Of a DNA stretch of 34,935 nt, positions 15,431-24,728 are shown one piece after another; positions within the stretch are counted from its first letter, which is position 1, and every line of letters begins with the position of its first letter. Source of the DNA: Mariniphaga sp. (GTDB lineage Bacteria; Bacteroidota; Bacteroidia; Bacteroidales; Prolixibacteraceae); the NCBI GenBank assembly GCA_019429205.1, contig JAHYIT010000035.1, positions 1-34,935 on the forward strand. Direction: 5' to 3'. Both the position numbers and the translations under genes were made by a program. The notes under the pieces were generated by a model. That model was given only the letters and a program-made list of their open reading frames with translations. It did not search any database and was not told the DNA's origin.

Positions 15431-18400
15431 ATGAAATTTCTATATTCAATAAAAAATAAAAGGAAGGTTCTGTTTTATCTTATCCTGTCTGTTTCATTTT
15501 TATTCATAAACGGAAAAACTTTGGCAGGATTAGTTGCCGGAACAAACCCGGCTGACCAGGGAACCATTAGAGTTACCGGAATTGTGACATCTTCAACCGA
15601 CGGAACACCGCTTCCAGGGCTCAGCATTGTAGTGCAGGGAACATCGCAGGGAACAGTTACCAATTCAGATGGTAATTACGCCATTAATGCTCCTGAAAAC
15701 GGAATTTTGATTTTTTCATTTGTGGGATTCAGAACACAGGAAATCCCTGTTCAGGGTAGAAGTGTGATTAACGTTTCTATGGAAGAAAGCATAGAAGCCC
15801 TTGAAGAAGTTGTAGTTACCGCTTTAGGTATCAGGAGGGAAGAAAAATCGCTTGGTTTTTCTGTGGGAAGAGTTTCGGGTGAAGAATTGACGCGGGTTGC
15901 CCAGGAAAACGTACTGAACTCCATGGCCGGAAAAGTTGCTGGTGTTACAATCAGTTCAACCGGTGGTGCAGGATCAACTGTAAATATGGTCATCAGGGGA
16001 GCAACTTCAATGAGTACCGACAACCAGCCGCTTTTTGTTGTGGATGGCGTACCTATGTCAAACACGGTGAACAATGTTGGCGGTTTTGGTAGGGATAACC
16101 GGGTTGACTATGGGAATGCCATCGCCGACCTCGATCCCGAAACCATTGAAAGCGTTTCCATCCTGAAAGGACCGAGCGCTGCGGCCCTTTACGGTACCCG
16201 TGCAGGCAACGGAGTTGTTTTGATAACAACCAAAAAAGCAAAAGAAAAAGGAATGAAGGTAACAATTACATCCAACAGTGTATGGGATATTCCGGTACGT
16301 TATTTAAATGTGCATACCCAGTTTGCTTCCGGGTTTTTCTCGTACAGGCCTGAAAATTTTGGAGGAGGCATTTTACCTGAAGTCAGCCCTACCGAAGGCA
16401 CGGGCGCAGGTCCTGAAAATGATAAAGGATACTGGGCTGTACAGTGGCATTCGCCTGTTGATGCAAACGGAATAAGGGTACCAATAGAATTGGTTTCGTA
16501 CCCCAATAATTTCAAAAATTTTATCAACGACTTTTCGTTTACAACAACCAACGGAGCTTCTATTTCCAGCAGTTCAGAAATTATCAACTACCGGCTTGGA
16601 GTAACCAACATGACCCATGACGGATTAATTCCGAACTCAGATCTGAATAGAAATAATTTGTCTTTCTCGGCTTCGTCAAAACTGCGCAAAAACATAACAG
16701 TCAGTACAGATATCAATTTCACCAATAGCTGGGCCAATAACCGGCCTGCTTCCAACCGCGGAACCAATCCGCTGCAATGGGTTTATTTCCATCCATCAAA
16801 CATTGATATTTCATTACTGAAAGACTATGGTACAGGAAATAATATCAAACGGGTTTCTGGCGGACATGAAAATCCCTATTACCTGGCTTATGGCGTAAAC
16901 AACAGCTTTGACAGGTACCTGGTTTACGGAAATATAATGGCTAACTGGGAAATAACTCCGGAAATCAGTTTAATGGGACGGATGACACTGAACAAATCTG
17001 ACGAGGTGAGAGAAACCAAAATTGCACCCGGATACACAAAAGAGCCAAACAACGGAGCATACGGAATTGTTAACGGGAACAACCTTGAACGAAACATGGA
17101 TATTTTGGCAACTTACCAAAAACAATTGAATGATTTTTCAGTAACGGCTTCCGCCGGTGGAAACCTACTTTACGCCAAATCATCCAGTGTCAGCAATTCC
17201 TCAAAATCAGGTTCCGGATTAATTGTTCCAAACTTGTTTACAGTGAACAATATTAGTTCAGGTGCTCTCAATTACAGCAATTACCGGAGCCAGAAAGCTA
17301 TAAACAGCGTTTATGCCATGGCTAACCTGGGATGGGCCGACATTGTTTACCTCGATTTGACGGCTCGTAATGACTGGTCCAGCACGCTGCCTGCCGAAAA
17401 CCGCTCTTATTTCTATCCGTCGGCATCGCTGAGTATTATGGTTGACCAGATTATTAATCTGGGAGACCAGGTGGAAATGTTTAAAATAAGAGGCGGTGCA
17501 GCGCAGGTTGGTAACGACACTTCTCCTTACCGGTTGTATCCCACCTATCAGGATGCAGGCCAGTGGGGAGACGCCATCAGGCTGGCCAAGCAAAGCGGGC
17601 TGCTTAGCCCGAACCTGTTGCCGGAAGAAGCAACTTCTTACGAAATCGGTACCGACATTCGGTTGTTTTCCAACCGGCTGCGTTTCGACGGAACCTACTA
17701 CCAGGTGGACAACAGAAACCAGATTCTTGGGGTTCCGCTGGCTGCGTCCACCGGTTTTAGCGGCGTGCAAATCAATGCTGGTCTTTTACAAAGCACAGGG
17801 GTAGAATTTCTTTTGGGTGTGACACCGGTTAAAACAACCAACTGGAACTGGGATTTAAACCTCAATTTCACCAAAAACAAAACCGTTATCCTTGAGCTGG
17901 CTGAAGAAGTGGAATTCGTGCAGTTTTGGAGTGAAGCCAGAGTAAGAAGCATCGGCTATGTTAAGAATGAAGCAGAAGGACACGACGGTCTTTTGGGTAA
18001 TTTATACTCACGCAAAGTGATGCGGGTAACCGACCAATCTTCTCCGTATTATGACTATCCTATACTCGGAAGCGGGCTGGATGCCGAATGGCAGGGTGAA
18101 GAAGAATATTCACTGGTCGGGAACTACAATCCTGATTTTATCATGGGGTTGCAGTCGTCGCTTACATTTAAGAATTTTACGCTCAACCTGACGTTCGACT
18201 GGCGTTCAGGGGGTCAATACGTATCGCAATCCTTCCGGTATCTTTCTGAAGATGCTATGTCGAAAGCGTGGCTCGACGGTTTGGTGCATCCCGGCGATTT
18301 GGGTGGAAAAGCCAGCCAGGCCTTACGCGACTGGGTAGTTGCAAATGAAGACAGGCTTTTGCTTACCGATAATCCCAGGCCCGTTGGGGGTCCCACACCC

Positions 18401-18856
18401 GAATTTGGAGGATTCCCGGAAAGCTTTAGCGGCGTTACCGTTTACGACGGAACATTTGCCCCCGGTGTAATCGGGTATCATGATGAAAATGGCAAGTTCG
18501 TTCTTCAACAGGAAAACCTGGGTGGTGAAGGAACGATTTTTCTGCCTTATGTAGTAAGTTATCCATGGGATCTTGGTGAAGCCAACCTGTTCGATGCAGA
18601 CTATATAAAACTGAGAGAAGTATCTCTGAATTACAGGTTACCTGCAAGATTTTCCCAAAAACTGGGAATGCAGGATGTGAATCTGGCCTTGTACAGCCGC
18701 AACATACTGCTTTGGACAAAAGATGCCGGAATAGGTGTTGATCCCGAAAGGGCTTACCAGGCCGAAGGAAACGGCAGATTTAACCAGGGCGTTGAACGTT
18801 ATAATGCGGAACCCTGGGTGGTTCCCATCGGATTTAAAATGAATTTTTCTTTTTAA
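15431..18856 (+). CDS. SusC/RagA-type TonB-dependent outer membrane transporter
   Basis: An 1141-residue SusC-family barrel. Signal sequence in the first 35 residues; carboxypeptidase-regulatory-like N-terminal extension (about 46-118, VTGIVTSSTDGTPLPG ... GNYAINAP ... FSFVGFRTQEI); TonB box region EALEEVVVTALGI; plug domain with LFVVDGVPMSN and SILKGPSAAALYGTRAGNGVVLITTK; then a long barrel that ends in the expected aromatic C terminus (FKMNFSF). SusC proteins import oligosaccharides or other large ligands with a SusD lid using TonB energy. SusD follows after 19 bp. Length and motifs are normal. Confidence 0.96.
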   Translation: MKFLYSIKNKRKVLFYLILSVSFLFINGKTLAGLVAGTNPADQGTIRVTGIVTSSTDGTPLPGLSIVVQGTSQGTVTNSDGNYAINAPENGILIFSFVGFRTQEIPVQGRSVINVSMEESIEALEEVVVTALGIRREEKSLGFSVGRVSGEELTRVAQENVLNSMAGKVAGVTISSTGGAGSTVNMVIRGATSMSTDNQPLFVVDGVPMSNTVNNVGGFGRDNRVDYGNAIADLDPETIESVSILKGPSAAALYGTRAGNGVVLITTKKAKEKGMKVTITSNSVWDIPVRYLNVHTQFASGFFSYRPENFGGGILPEVSPTEGTGAGPENDKGYWAVQWHSPVDANGIRVPIELVSYPNNFKNFINDFSFTTTNGASISSSSEIINYRLGVTNMTHDGLIPNSDLNRNNLSFSASSKLRKNITVSTDINFTNSWANNRPASNRGTNPLQWVYFHPSNIDISLLKDYGTGNNIKRVSGGHENPYYLAYGVNNSFDRYLVYGNIMANWEITPEISLMGRMTLNKSDEVRETKIAPGYTKEPNNGAYGIVNGNNLERNMDILATYQKQLNDFSVTASAGGNLLYAKSSSVSNSSKSGSGLIVPNLFTVNNISSGALNYSNYRSQKAINSVYAMANLGWADIVYLDLTARNDWSSTLPAENRSYFYPSASLSIMVDQIINLGDQVEMFKIRGGAAQVGNDTSPYRLYPTYQDAGQWGDAIRLAKQSGLLSPNLLPEEATSYEIGTDIRLFSNRLRFDGTYYQVDNRNQILGVPLAASTGFSGVQINAGLLQSTGVEFLLGVTPVKTTNWNWDLNLNFTKNKTVILELAEEVEFVQFWSEARVRSIGYVKNEAEGHDGLLGNLYSRKVMRVTDQSSPYYDYPILGSGLDAEWQGEEEYSLVGNYNPDFIMGLQSSLTFKNFTLNLTFDWRSGGQYVSQSFRYLSEDAMSKAWLDGLVHPGDLGGKASQALRDWVVANEDRLLLTDNPRPVGGPTPEFGGFPESFSGVTVYDGTFAPGVIGYHDENGKFVLQQENLGGEGTIFLPYVVSYPWDLGEANLFDADYIKLREVSLNYRLPARFSQKLGMQDVNLALYSRNILLWTKDAGIGVDPERAYQAEGNGRFNQGVERYNAEPWVVPIGFKMNFSF

Positions 18857-18875
18857 ACACTAAAATATTATCACC

Positions 18876-20528
18876 ATGTATCGAATTAAAAACAGCATAA
18901 ATATTGTTCTTACACTGGTTCTTACCTTTTTCATTTCCTGTAAGGACCTCGACGAACTGAATATCAACCCCAATGGAGTTGATCCGGCTACAGCAGATTT
19001 GAATTTGCTCATGCCGACTTTTATCACCGGAATCGGGCAGCAGGTTGTCAGCCTGGGGGTGGGCGACATTGCCGGAGTGATGCAGCACACCCAAAAAGAC
19101 GGCTGGTCGGGCGGGCATAACGATTACGACTGGGACATCGACAGCAAAAGCTGGTCGGGTTATTACGGAATTCTCAGGAACATCGACGAATTTCACAAAA
19201 AAGCCATTGAGGGCGAATATGCATTTCATGAGGGCGTGGCTTTGGTCATGAAGGCTTATACTTTCGGAATGATAGCCGATCTCTGGGGAGACGCACCCTA
19301 TTCTGATGCACTGAAAGCTGAAGAGGGCCCGGAGTTTTTTAAACCGAAATACGACTCCCAGCGGGAAATTTACCTGGGCATTCTGGCTGACCTGGAAAGT
19401 GCCAACACCCTGCTTTCGCAAAGCAGCGGTTCCTATTCCAACATCAGTTCAACACAAGATTTATTGTATAAGGGAGACGTAACCAAATGGCGAAAACTGG
19501 CCAATTCACTGGCTCTTCGCTACTACATGCGGCTTTCGGCTAAAGAACCCGGTATTGCGCAGGAAGGAATAGGTAAAATAGCCTCAGCTCCCGGAACTTA
19601 CCCAGTGTTAACTCAGGCATCCGAAGATGCAACAGTGGGTTACATTGGATCATCTCCTTCCGATTCGTGGCCTACCAACACCGTTTACGATACCGACCCC
19701 CGCGGTTCATACTTTCGGGTAAAAATGTGTGCTACCCTGGTGGAAGCCATGCAGGAACTGAACGATCCGCGGTTAGGAGTTTATGCCAACAAAATTGAAA
19801 TTCCGCTTCAAAAGGTGGAAGGAGAAAACATAGACCGGATTGTGGATGGAATCCGGCAGATTTCCCAGGATATTATTGATGATTACATGCAATCCTGGGG
19901 TGTTGGCGTTGATTTCGATCCTGAATATGTGGGAATTCCGCCATCTGTGTATGCAGCACCCCAATACAATTTGAATCCCAACCTCGATCAGGCGGTTTAC
20001 AATCCGCACTGCTCGCAACTTAACGATATGTACAAACAAACCAGCGGCGATTTGTTGCTTATGCGGCTTATGTCGGCAGCCGAAGTTCATTTTATTCTTG
20101 CCGAAGCCGCCTTGTATGGCTGGGCTCCGGGAAGCCCTGATGAATATTATGCTGCCGGAATTCAGCAGTCGTTTAATGCCTGGGGTGTGGGTAACGCTTT
20201 TTCAGGTTACATGGGCGGAGCTCCCTATTCCGGGCTGGAAAGCATCATTCAGCAAAAATGGATTGCCAGTTGGACAGCCGCAGCCGAAGCCTGGTTCGAC
20301 TGGCGGAGAACGGGTTTACCGGAATTACAAACCGGAGAATCGGCCAGGAGGCAGGCCCTGCCACTTCGTTTCTACTACCATTTTTCCGATGAAATATCGA
20401 AAAACACGGTAAATGCCGAAGCAGCAATTAAGCTGCTGGAATCTACCCAATTTAAAGGTGCTGACCCAAGCAATAACAGCGCCTGGTCAAAAACCTGGGT
20501 TTTGCAGGGAACAGGAAAGCCTTATTAA
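18876..20528 (+). CDS. SusD/RagB-type lipoprotein (SusD-like 2 family)
   Basis: A 550-residue lipoprotein (Cys22 in FFISCKDLDE) with the N-terminal DLDELNINPNGVDPATADLNLLMPTF block and helical TPR-like segments of the SusD_like_2 family. These are the surface lids of SusC importers. Typical elements include the AYTFGMIADLWGDAPYSDAL stretch (about 127-146), KWRKLANSLALRYYMRL, and the late FDWRRTGLP motif. It ends 19 bp before an intrinsic terminator, so it is the last gene of the unit. The SusD_like_2 type is often associated with ligands other than simple starch-like glycans. Confidence 0.95.
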   Translation: MYRIKNSINIVLTLVLTFFISCKDLDELNINPNGVDPATADLNLLMPTFITGIGQQVVSLGVGDIAGVMQHTQKDGWSGGHNDYDWDIDSKSWSGYYGILRNIDEFHKKAIEGEYAFHEGVALVMKAYTFGMIADLWGDAPYSDALKAEEGPEFFKPKYDSQREIYLGILADLESANTLLSQSSGSYSNISSTQDLLYKGDVTKWRKLANSLALRYYMRLSAKEPGIAQEGIGKIASAPGTYPVLTQASEDATVGYIGSSPSDSWPTNTVYDTDPRGSYFRVKMCATLVEAMQELNDPRLGVYANKIEIPLQKVEGENIDRIVDGIRQISQDIIDDYMQSWGVGVDFDPEYVGIPPSVYAAPQYNLNPNLDQAVYNPHCSQLNDMYKQTSGDLLLMRLMSAAEVHFILAEAALYGWAPGSPDEYYAAGIQQSFNAWGVGNAFSGYMGGAPYSGLESIIQQKWIASWTAAAEAWFDWRRTGLPELQTGESARRQALPLRFYYHFSDEISKNTVNAEAAIKLLESTQFKGADPSNNSAWSKTWVLQGTGKPY

Positions 20529-20547
20529 TCAATTCGGTATAATAAAA

Positions 20548-20583
20548 TTGAAGCAGGCAGATAATTGCCTACTTCAATTTTTT
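20548..20583 (+). terminator. Intrinsic terminator after the SusCD operon
   Basis: TTGAAG-c-AGGCA (20548-20559) pairs with TGCCT-a-CTTCAA (20566-20577) around a GATAAT loop, with one mismatch, and is followed at once by six T residues (20578-20583). It lies 20 bp after the SusD stop and closes the 12125-20528 transcription unit. Confidence 0.88.
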
Positions 20584-20617
20584 AATTGTCCCGTTTTCTT
20601 ATATTTTAAAAATTGGA

Positions 20618-22006
20618 ATGAAAAAATTCAGCATTATTTCAGGAACACTGTTCTCAATACTAATCATTCTGCTTTTAATTTTCACCACTCCGGTGAACCA
20701 CACTCCTTATTATGAAAGCAATTATTTTGGAAAAAGCCTCCTGCGGATTGACAGTCTGAAAAATCAGAGCAGCCGGCAAAATGATAAGCTTCTGTCCGGC
20801 TTTTCAAAAGTGAACATTACTCCCCTGCTCAATCAGCCTGAAGAAAATTACCGGAAAGGGAAATTTACGGAAGTTCCGCTTGCCGGTTACGGAGGACGGA
20901 AAGGAAATCCTGCCACCGGTGTTCACGACAGTATTTTTGTTAAAGTGGCGGCGCTGGAAGCGGGAAAAGAGTTGATTTTCCTGGTGAGTGCGGATTTGCT
21001 CATCATTCCGCCCAACATGGTCAATTCTGTTTTGAAAATTCTTTCGGAAAATGGAATCGGACGTAACCAGTTGTTTTTCTCTTCAACGCATACACATTCA
21101 AGTCTGGGCGCCTGGGGAAGCGGTTTTGTTGCCAGACAATTTGCGGGCGAAGAAAACCCGAACCTTACGGAATGGTTAGCCATCAAAATAGCCGAAGCTG
21201 TAATCGCTGCTGAAAAAGATTTAAAACCGGCACGGGTTGCCTCGGGAAATTTCAATGCAGGTCAATACACCCGCAACCGCCTGGTTGGCGAACAGGGAAT
21301 TAAAAACGACGACTTCAGTTTCATTTTTATCGAACAACCCGGGTATAAAAAAGCGGTAATCGGTTCCTTCTCAGCACATTCAACCACGCTGGGAGACGAC
21401 AACATGGAAATAAGTGCCGACTACCCGGGTTTCTGGGCACGGAAAATGGAAAATTCAACTGTGGATTATGCCCTGTTTTTTGCCGGTTCCATGGGAAGTC
21501 AGAGTCCGGTGACCAAAGGGGAAGGTTTTGAAAAGGCAAAATTTTTGGGCGAAGCCCTGGCCGACAGCCTGATGAATCATCTGAAAAAAACAAAACCGGA
21601 AGAGCAGGTTGTTTTTTCGCAGGTTTCGCTGGAAATTCCCCTGCCGAAGTTTCAAATCAGGCTCACAACAAACCGCAACCTTTCTGAATTTATGAGTAAA
21701 AAACTGATGCCATACACCTATGGCGCCTGGTTGCAGGCATTCAGAATCGGCAATATGGTGTGGATTACCACGCCGGCTGACTTCAGCGGTGAATATGCGG
21801 TACAGTTAAAAAATGCACTCGCAGCAAAGGATTTTCAAGCGAACGTAACCAGCTTCAATGGTAGTTACCTGGGTTACATCATTCCCGGAAAATATTTTTA
21901 CCTGGATAAATACGAACCCAAAACAATGGGTTGGTTTGGACCTTATATGGGGGATTATACCATGGATTTAATCCGGGAACTTACTGATATAGTTACAACC
22001 AACTAA
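20618..22006 (+). CDS. Neutral ceramidase-like protein, paralogue 1
   Basis: A 462-residue protein of the neutral/alkaline non-lysosomal ceramidase N-terminal domain family, with an N-terminal signal anchor (residues 5-24). The zinc-binding pair is in THTHSS (157-161) and a third histidine is His254 in FSAHST. Where true ceramidases have GDVSPN with the nucleophilic Ser, this protein has GSMGSQSP (290-297). The usual glutamate of the PGE motif is Asp388 in PAD. The ligands are thus partly conserved but shifted from the canonical set. The family hydrolyses N-acyl amide bonds; here a related amide or ester substrate is likelier than ceramide itself. It starts 34 bp behind the SusCD terminator and is followed after 10 bp by a PHP-domain gene. 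Confidence 0.82.
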   Translation: MKKFSIISGTLFSILIILLLIFTTPVNHTPYYESNYFGKSLLRIDSLKNQSSRQNDKLLSGFSKVNITPLLNQPEENYRKGKFTEVPLAGYGGRKGNPATGVHDSIFVKVAALEAGKELIFLVSADLLIIPPNMVNSVLKILSENGIGRNQLFFSSTHTHSSLGAWGSGFVARQFAGEENPNLTEWLAIKIAEAVIAAEKDLKPARVASGNFNAGQYTRNRLVGEQGIKNDDFSFIFIEQPGYKKAVIGSFSAHSTTLGDDNMEISADYPGFWARKMENSTVDYALFFAGSMGSQSPVTKGEGFEKAKFLGEALADSLMNHLKKTKPEEQVVFSQVSLEIPLPKFQIRLTTNRNLSEFMSKKLMPYTYGAWLQAFRIGNMVWITTPADFSGEYAVQLKNALAAKDFQANVTSFNGSYLGYIIPGKYFYLDKYEPKTMGWFGPYMGDYTMDLIRELTDIVTTN

Positions 22007-22016
22007 TTTTCGGAAA

Positions 22017-23330
22017 ATGATATTCAGAATGGTACTAAAAAGTTTAAAATTTGGCACCTGGCTAATACTTACGGCCCTGGCAATTCTGTTTATTGTGTTC
22101 TTTATTCCGGCAATCTGGCGCAACCTGGTCATCTATCCAAAGCTGGATAAAGCGGTTGCCGAGCTGAACAAACTTTGGCAGGAACCGTCCGGCGTGACCG
22201 ACTTTCAAACGTACAGGGGCATCATTCATGCACACAGTTTTTGGTCGCACGACAGTGAGGGGACGCTCCACGACCTCGTTCCGGCTGCAAAAAACAACGG
22301 CATCGATTTTATTTTCCTAACCGATCATCCGCGCCACAACCTGGATACGTTTCCCCGCGGGTACAGCGGATATTACGACGGCGTTTTGATTGAACCCGGA
22401 AGCGAGAAACAGAAATTTGGCGTCTGGCCCCTCGATTCTGCTGTTATTGACTGGAAAACGGACAAAGATACGCTGGCAAAACAGGTGGTTGATGCCGGAG
22501 GCCTGCTCGTTTATGTGCACACCGAAGAACCGCACAACTGGGGAAATCCATATTACCAGGGCATGGAAATCTATAATTTTCATACCGACACCAAAGATGA
22601 AAAACTGTTGCCACACATTGTCAATTTTTTGGTAAACGGAAAAAAATACCGCCACTGGGCTTTGCGCGAAATGTTTGATGAGCAGACTGAAATCCTGGCA
22701 CTTTGGGACTCATTAAATACTCACCGGAAAATTTTCGGATTTTCCGCTGTGGATACACATGAAAACCAAAACATCCGGGCCAGACAGCTTGACGATGGCC
22801 GCATTCAATGGGTTGGGCCCAATGCCAAACCCTTCGATACGGTAAATGTTAACTTTTGGAACCGCTGGCTTTTTCATGAACCCGATGAAAACGGCTGGGT
22901 GTTCAAATTGATGATTGACACCTACAACGAAGGATTCAATTACGTCACAAACTACGTTCTGGCCGATACATTATCGGTGATGTCACTGGCAAAACACATC
23001 AAAAAAGGACATTTGTACACTGCGTTCAAAAGCCTCGGCGATGCCAAAGGTTTTTTGTTCTGGTCGGAAAATGTTAAAAAAGAAACAAGCGGGATCTTGG
23101 GCGATTCGGTGCAAATAAACCAGGCGGTTTCATTTCATGCCGTTTCGCCGTTGCCGGGCCAGTTCAGGTTGATCCACAACGGGAAACCGGTGGATATTTC
23201 TTCGGATGAAAGTTATGAATATGCGTGGGAAAAACCGCTGAAAAAAGGAGTTTACCGCATTGAATTGCATGTTAAACTAAGAAACAAACTGGTCCCCTGG
23301 TTATATACCAATCCGATTTATATTTACTGA
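22017..23330 (+). CDS. Membrane-anchored PHP-domain protein
   Basis: A 437-residue protein with one N-terminal transmembrane helix (residues 13-33) and then a PHP-type metal-dependent domain: HAHS (71-74), SHDSEGTLHDL (77-87), FLTDHPRH (100-107), VYVHTEEP and a late FSAVDTHENQ. These histidines and aspartates match the metal-binding motifs of PHP hydrolases and phosphatases, which act on phosphoester or related bonds. The topology puts the domain outside the inner membrane. A beta-sandwich-like C terminus from about residue 350 has no recognised motif. It lies between two ceramidase-like genes with gaps of 10 and 17 bp, so it probably acts in the same pathway. A Met at residue 5 is an alternative start. 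Confidence 0.78.
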   Translation: MIFRMVLKSLKFGTWLILTALAILFIVFFIPAIWRNLVIYPKLDKAVAELNKLWQEPSGVTDFQTYRGIIHAHSFWSHDSEGTLHDLVPAAKNNGIDFIFLTDHPRHNLDTFPRGYSGYYDGVLIEPGSEKQKFGVWPLDSAVIDWKTDKDTLAKQVVDAGGLLVYVHTEEPHNWGNPYYQGMEIYNFHTDTKDEKLLPHIVNFLVNGKKYRHWALREMFDEQTEILALWDSLNTHRKIFGFSAVDTHENQNIRARQLDDGRIQWVGPNAKPFDTVNVNFWNRWLFHEPDENGWVFKLMIDTYNEGFNYVTNYVLADTLSVMSLAKHIKKGHLYTAFKSLGDAKGFLFWSENVKKETSGILGDSVQINQAVSFHAVSPLPGQFRLIHNGKPVDISSDESYEYAWEKPLKKGVYRIELHVKLRNKLVPWLYTNPIYIY

Positions 23331-23347
23331 CAAAAAATTTATCTGCC

Positions 23348-24625
23348 ATGAGAAGAATATTCATTTCTATCCTGTTTGTAAGCTTTATTGTACTACCGAA
23401 GTTAACTGCCCAAACCTTTAAAGCAGGTGCAGCATTACGGGTAATTACGCCGGAAAAACTGCTGCCCATTTCGGGTGGAATGGGAACGCCTGAAATGCCG
23501 GTGGGAAAACAGGGAGACCTGTTCGTGCGGGCGCTGGTGCTTGAAAAAGGTGAAACGCGGGTGGCCATTGTGGGCATCGACAACCTGGGCTGGCCGGCTG
23601 TTTTGGCCGATCGTTCGCGGGAACTCATAAAAGGTATTCAGCCCGAAAACATTCTGATAGGCGTAACCCACACCCACAGCGCTCCTGATGCGTATGCATT
23701 TCCGGATGAAAACGGGAATACCGGCGCCGATTTGGAATACCTCGACTGGTGCGTTTCCCAAATTGCCGTTGCCGTGAATGAAGCCGTTGCCAACCTGGAA
23801 CCGGCAGCACTGAAAACCGCGGTGGGCGAGGCCAAAGGTAAAATCGCCTACAACTATTACGCTCCCCAACTTTACGATCCGCGTTGCGGCGTGATACAAG
23901 CCGTTGCTACGTCGGGCAAAAACAAAGGAAAAACTATTACCACGCTGGTAAATTATGCCACACATCCAGAAATTCTGGGCACCAAACGTAAACTTATAAG
24001 TCCCGATTTGTGCGGACCGCTGTATGAACGAATTGAAGCCAAAGCAGGAGGAATTGCCCTGTTTATGAACAGCGCGCAGGGCGGTATGGTTACCGCTGAC
24101 AACCGCCGCGAAAACGGACAGGAAGCCAATGACTGGAACGAGTGCATCCGCATTGGTCACCTGATGGCCGACGAAGCCCTCCGGATTATTGACCCCGCGC
24201 CACTACAGGAGTATCCGGAATTATTCTGCTCCTCAAAAACAATTGTATTCCCAATTGATTCCGAAGAGTTGCGGTGGGTGTTCCAGCACTCCCCGGTTTT
24301 AAATCCCGCCAATCAGAGCGGCGATTTCAGCAAAATTTCTACCCAGGTTAACCTGCTGAATATCGGCAAGGCACAGGTGCTAACCATTCCCGGCGAAGCG
24401 CTGCCCAACATCGGCTTTTACCTGAAACGCAAAATGAAAACCAGCCAGCCTTTCCTGTTCGGCCTCACCAACGACGCCTTCGGGTATATTTTGGTAAAGG
24501 AAGATTTCAACAGCTTTGAACGATACAACTACATCAGCCGCACTTCGCTTGGCGAATTTACCGGCGATATTTTTGTGGAAGAAGCGCTGAAAATGATTGA
24601 GGAAAATCCGGGAGCAGTGGAATGA
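23348..24625 (+). CDS. Neutral ceramidase-like protein, paralogue 2
   Basis: A 425-residue secreted member of the ceramidase N-terminal domain family. It has a signal peptide (1-21, LTAQ), then zinc-site motifs THTHSAPD (107-114), His206 in NYATHPE, Glu350 in IPGE and Tyr380 in FGLTNDAFGYI, all in the order known from Pseudomonas ceramidase. The stretch that should be GDVSPN reads NSAQGGM (241-247), so the family's nucleophilic Ser is absent from its normal place. It also lacks the C-terminal Ig-like domain of full ceramidases (about 650 residues). Hydrolysis of an N-acyl or O-acyl bond is expected; the substrate is unknown. It is last in the ceramidase-PHP-ceramidase group. Confidence 0.84.
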   Translation: MRRIFISILFVSFIVLPKLTAQTFKAGAALRVITPEKLLPISGGMGTPEMPVGKQGDLFVRALVLEKGETRVAIVGIDNLGWPAVLADRSRELIKGIQPENILIGVTHTHSAPDAYAFPDENGNTGADLEYLDWCVSQIAVAVNEAVANLEPAALKTAVGEAKGKIAYNYYAPQLYDPRCGVIQAVATSGKNKGKTITTLVNYATHPEILGTKRKLISPDLCGPLYERIEAKAGGIALFMNSAQGGMVTADNRRENGQEANDWNECIRIGHLMADEALRIIDPAPLQEYPELFCSSKTIVFPIDSEELRWVFQHSPVLNPANQSGDFSKISTQVNLLNIGKAQVLTIPGEALPNIGFYLKRKMKTSQPFLFGLTNDAFGYILVKEDFNSFERYNYISRTSLGEFTGDIFVEEALKMIEENPGAVE

Positions 24626-24728
24626 AATGATTTGTATTGGTCAAGGAAATATTTTTCTTATTTTTAAAAATTAAACAGATTCACAAGTATTAAATACATT
24701 TACTCAATTATTTACCAAGGTACAGATT

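Noticed and set aside
17258-17770. 170-codon open frame antisense to SusC
   Set aside because: It lies wholly within the clear SusC coding region on the opposite strand and has no motif; it is a shadow of that gene's codon usage.
23435-24160. 241-codon open frame antisense to ceramidase-like paralogue 2
   Set aside because: It is entirely antisense to a well-supported gene, is rich in Phe/Gly/Asn/His in a way typical of reverse-strand shadows, and has no domain.
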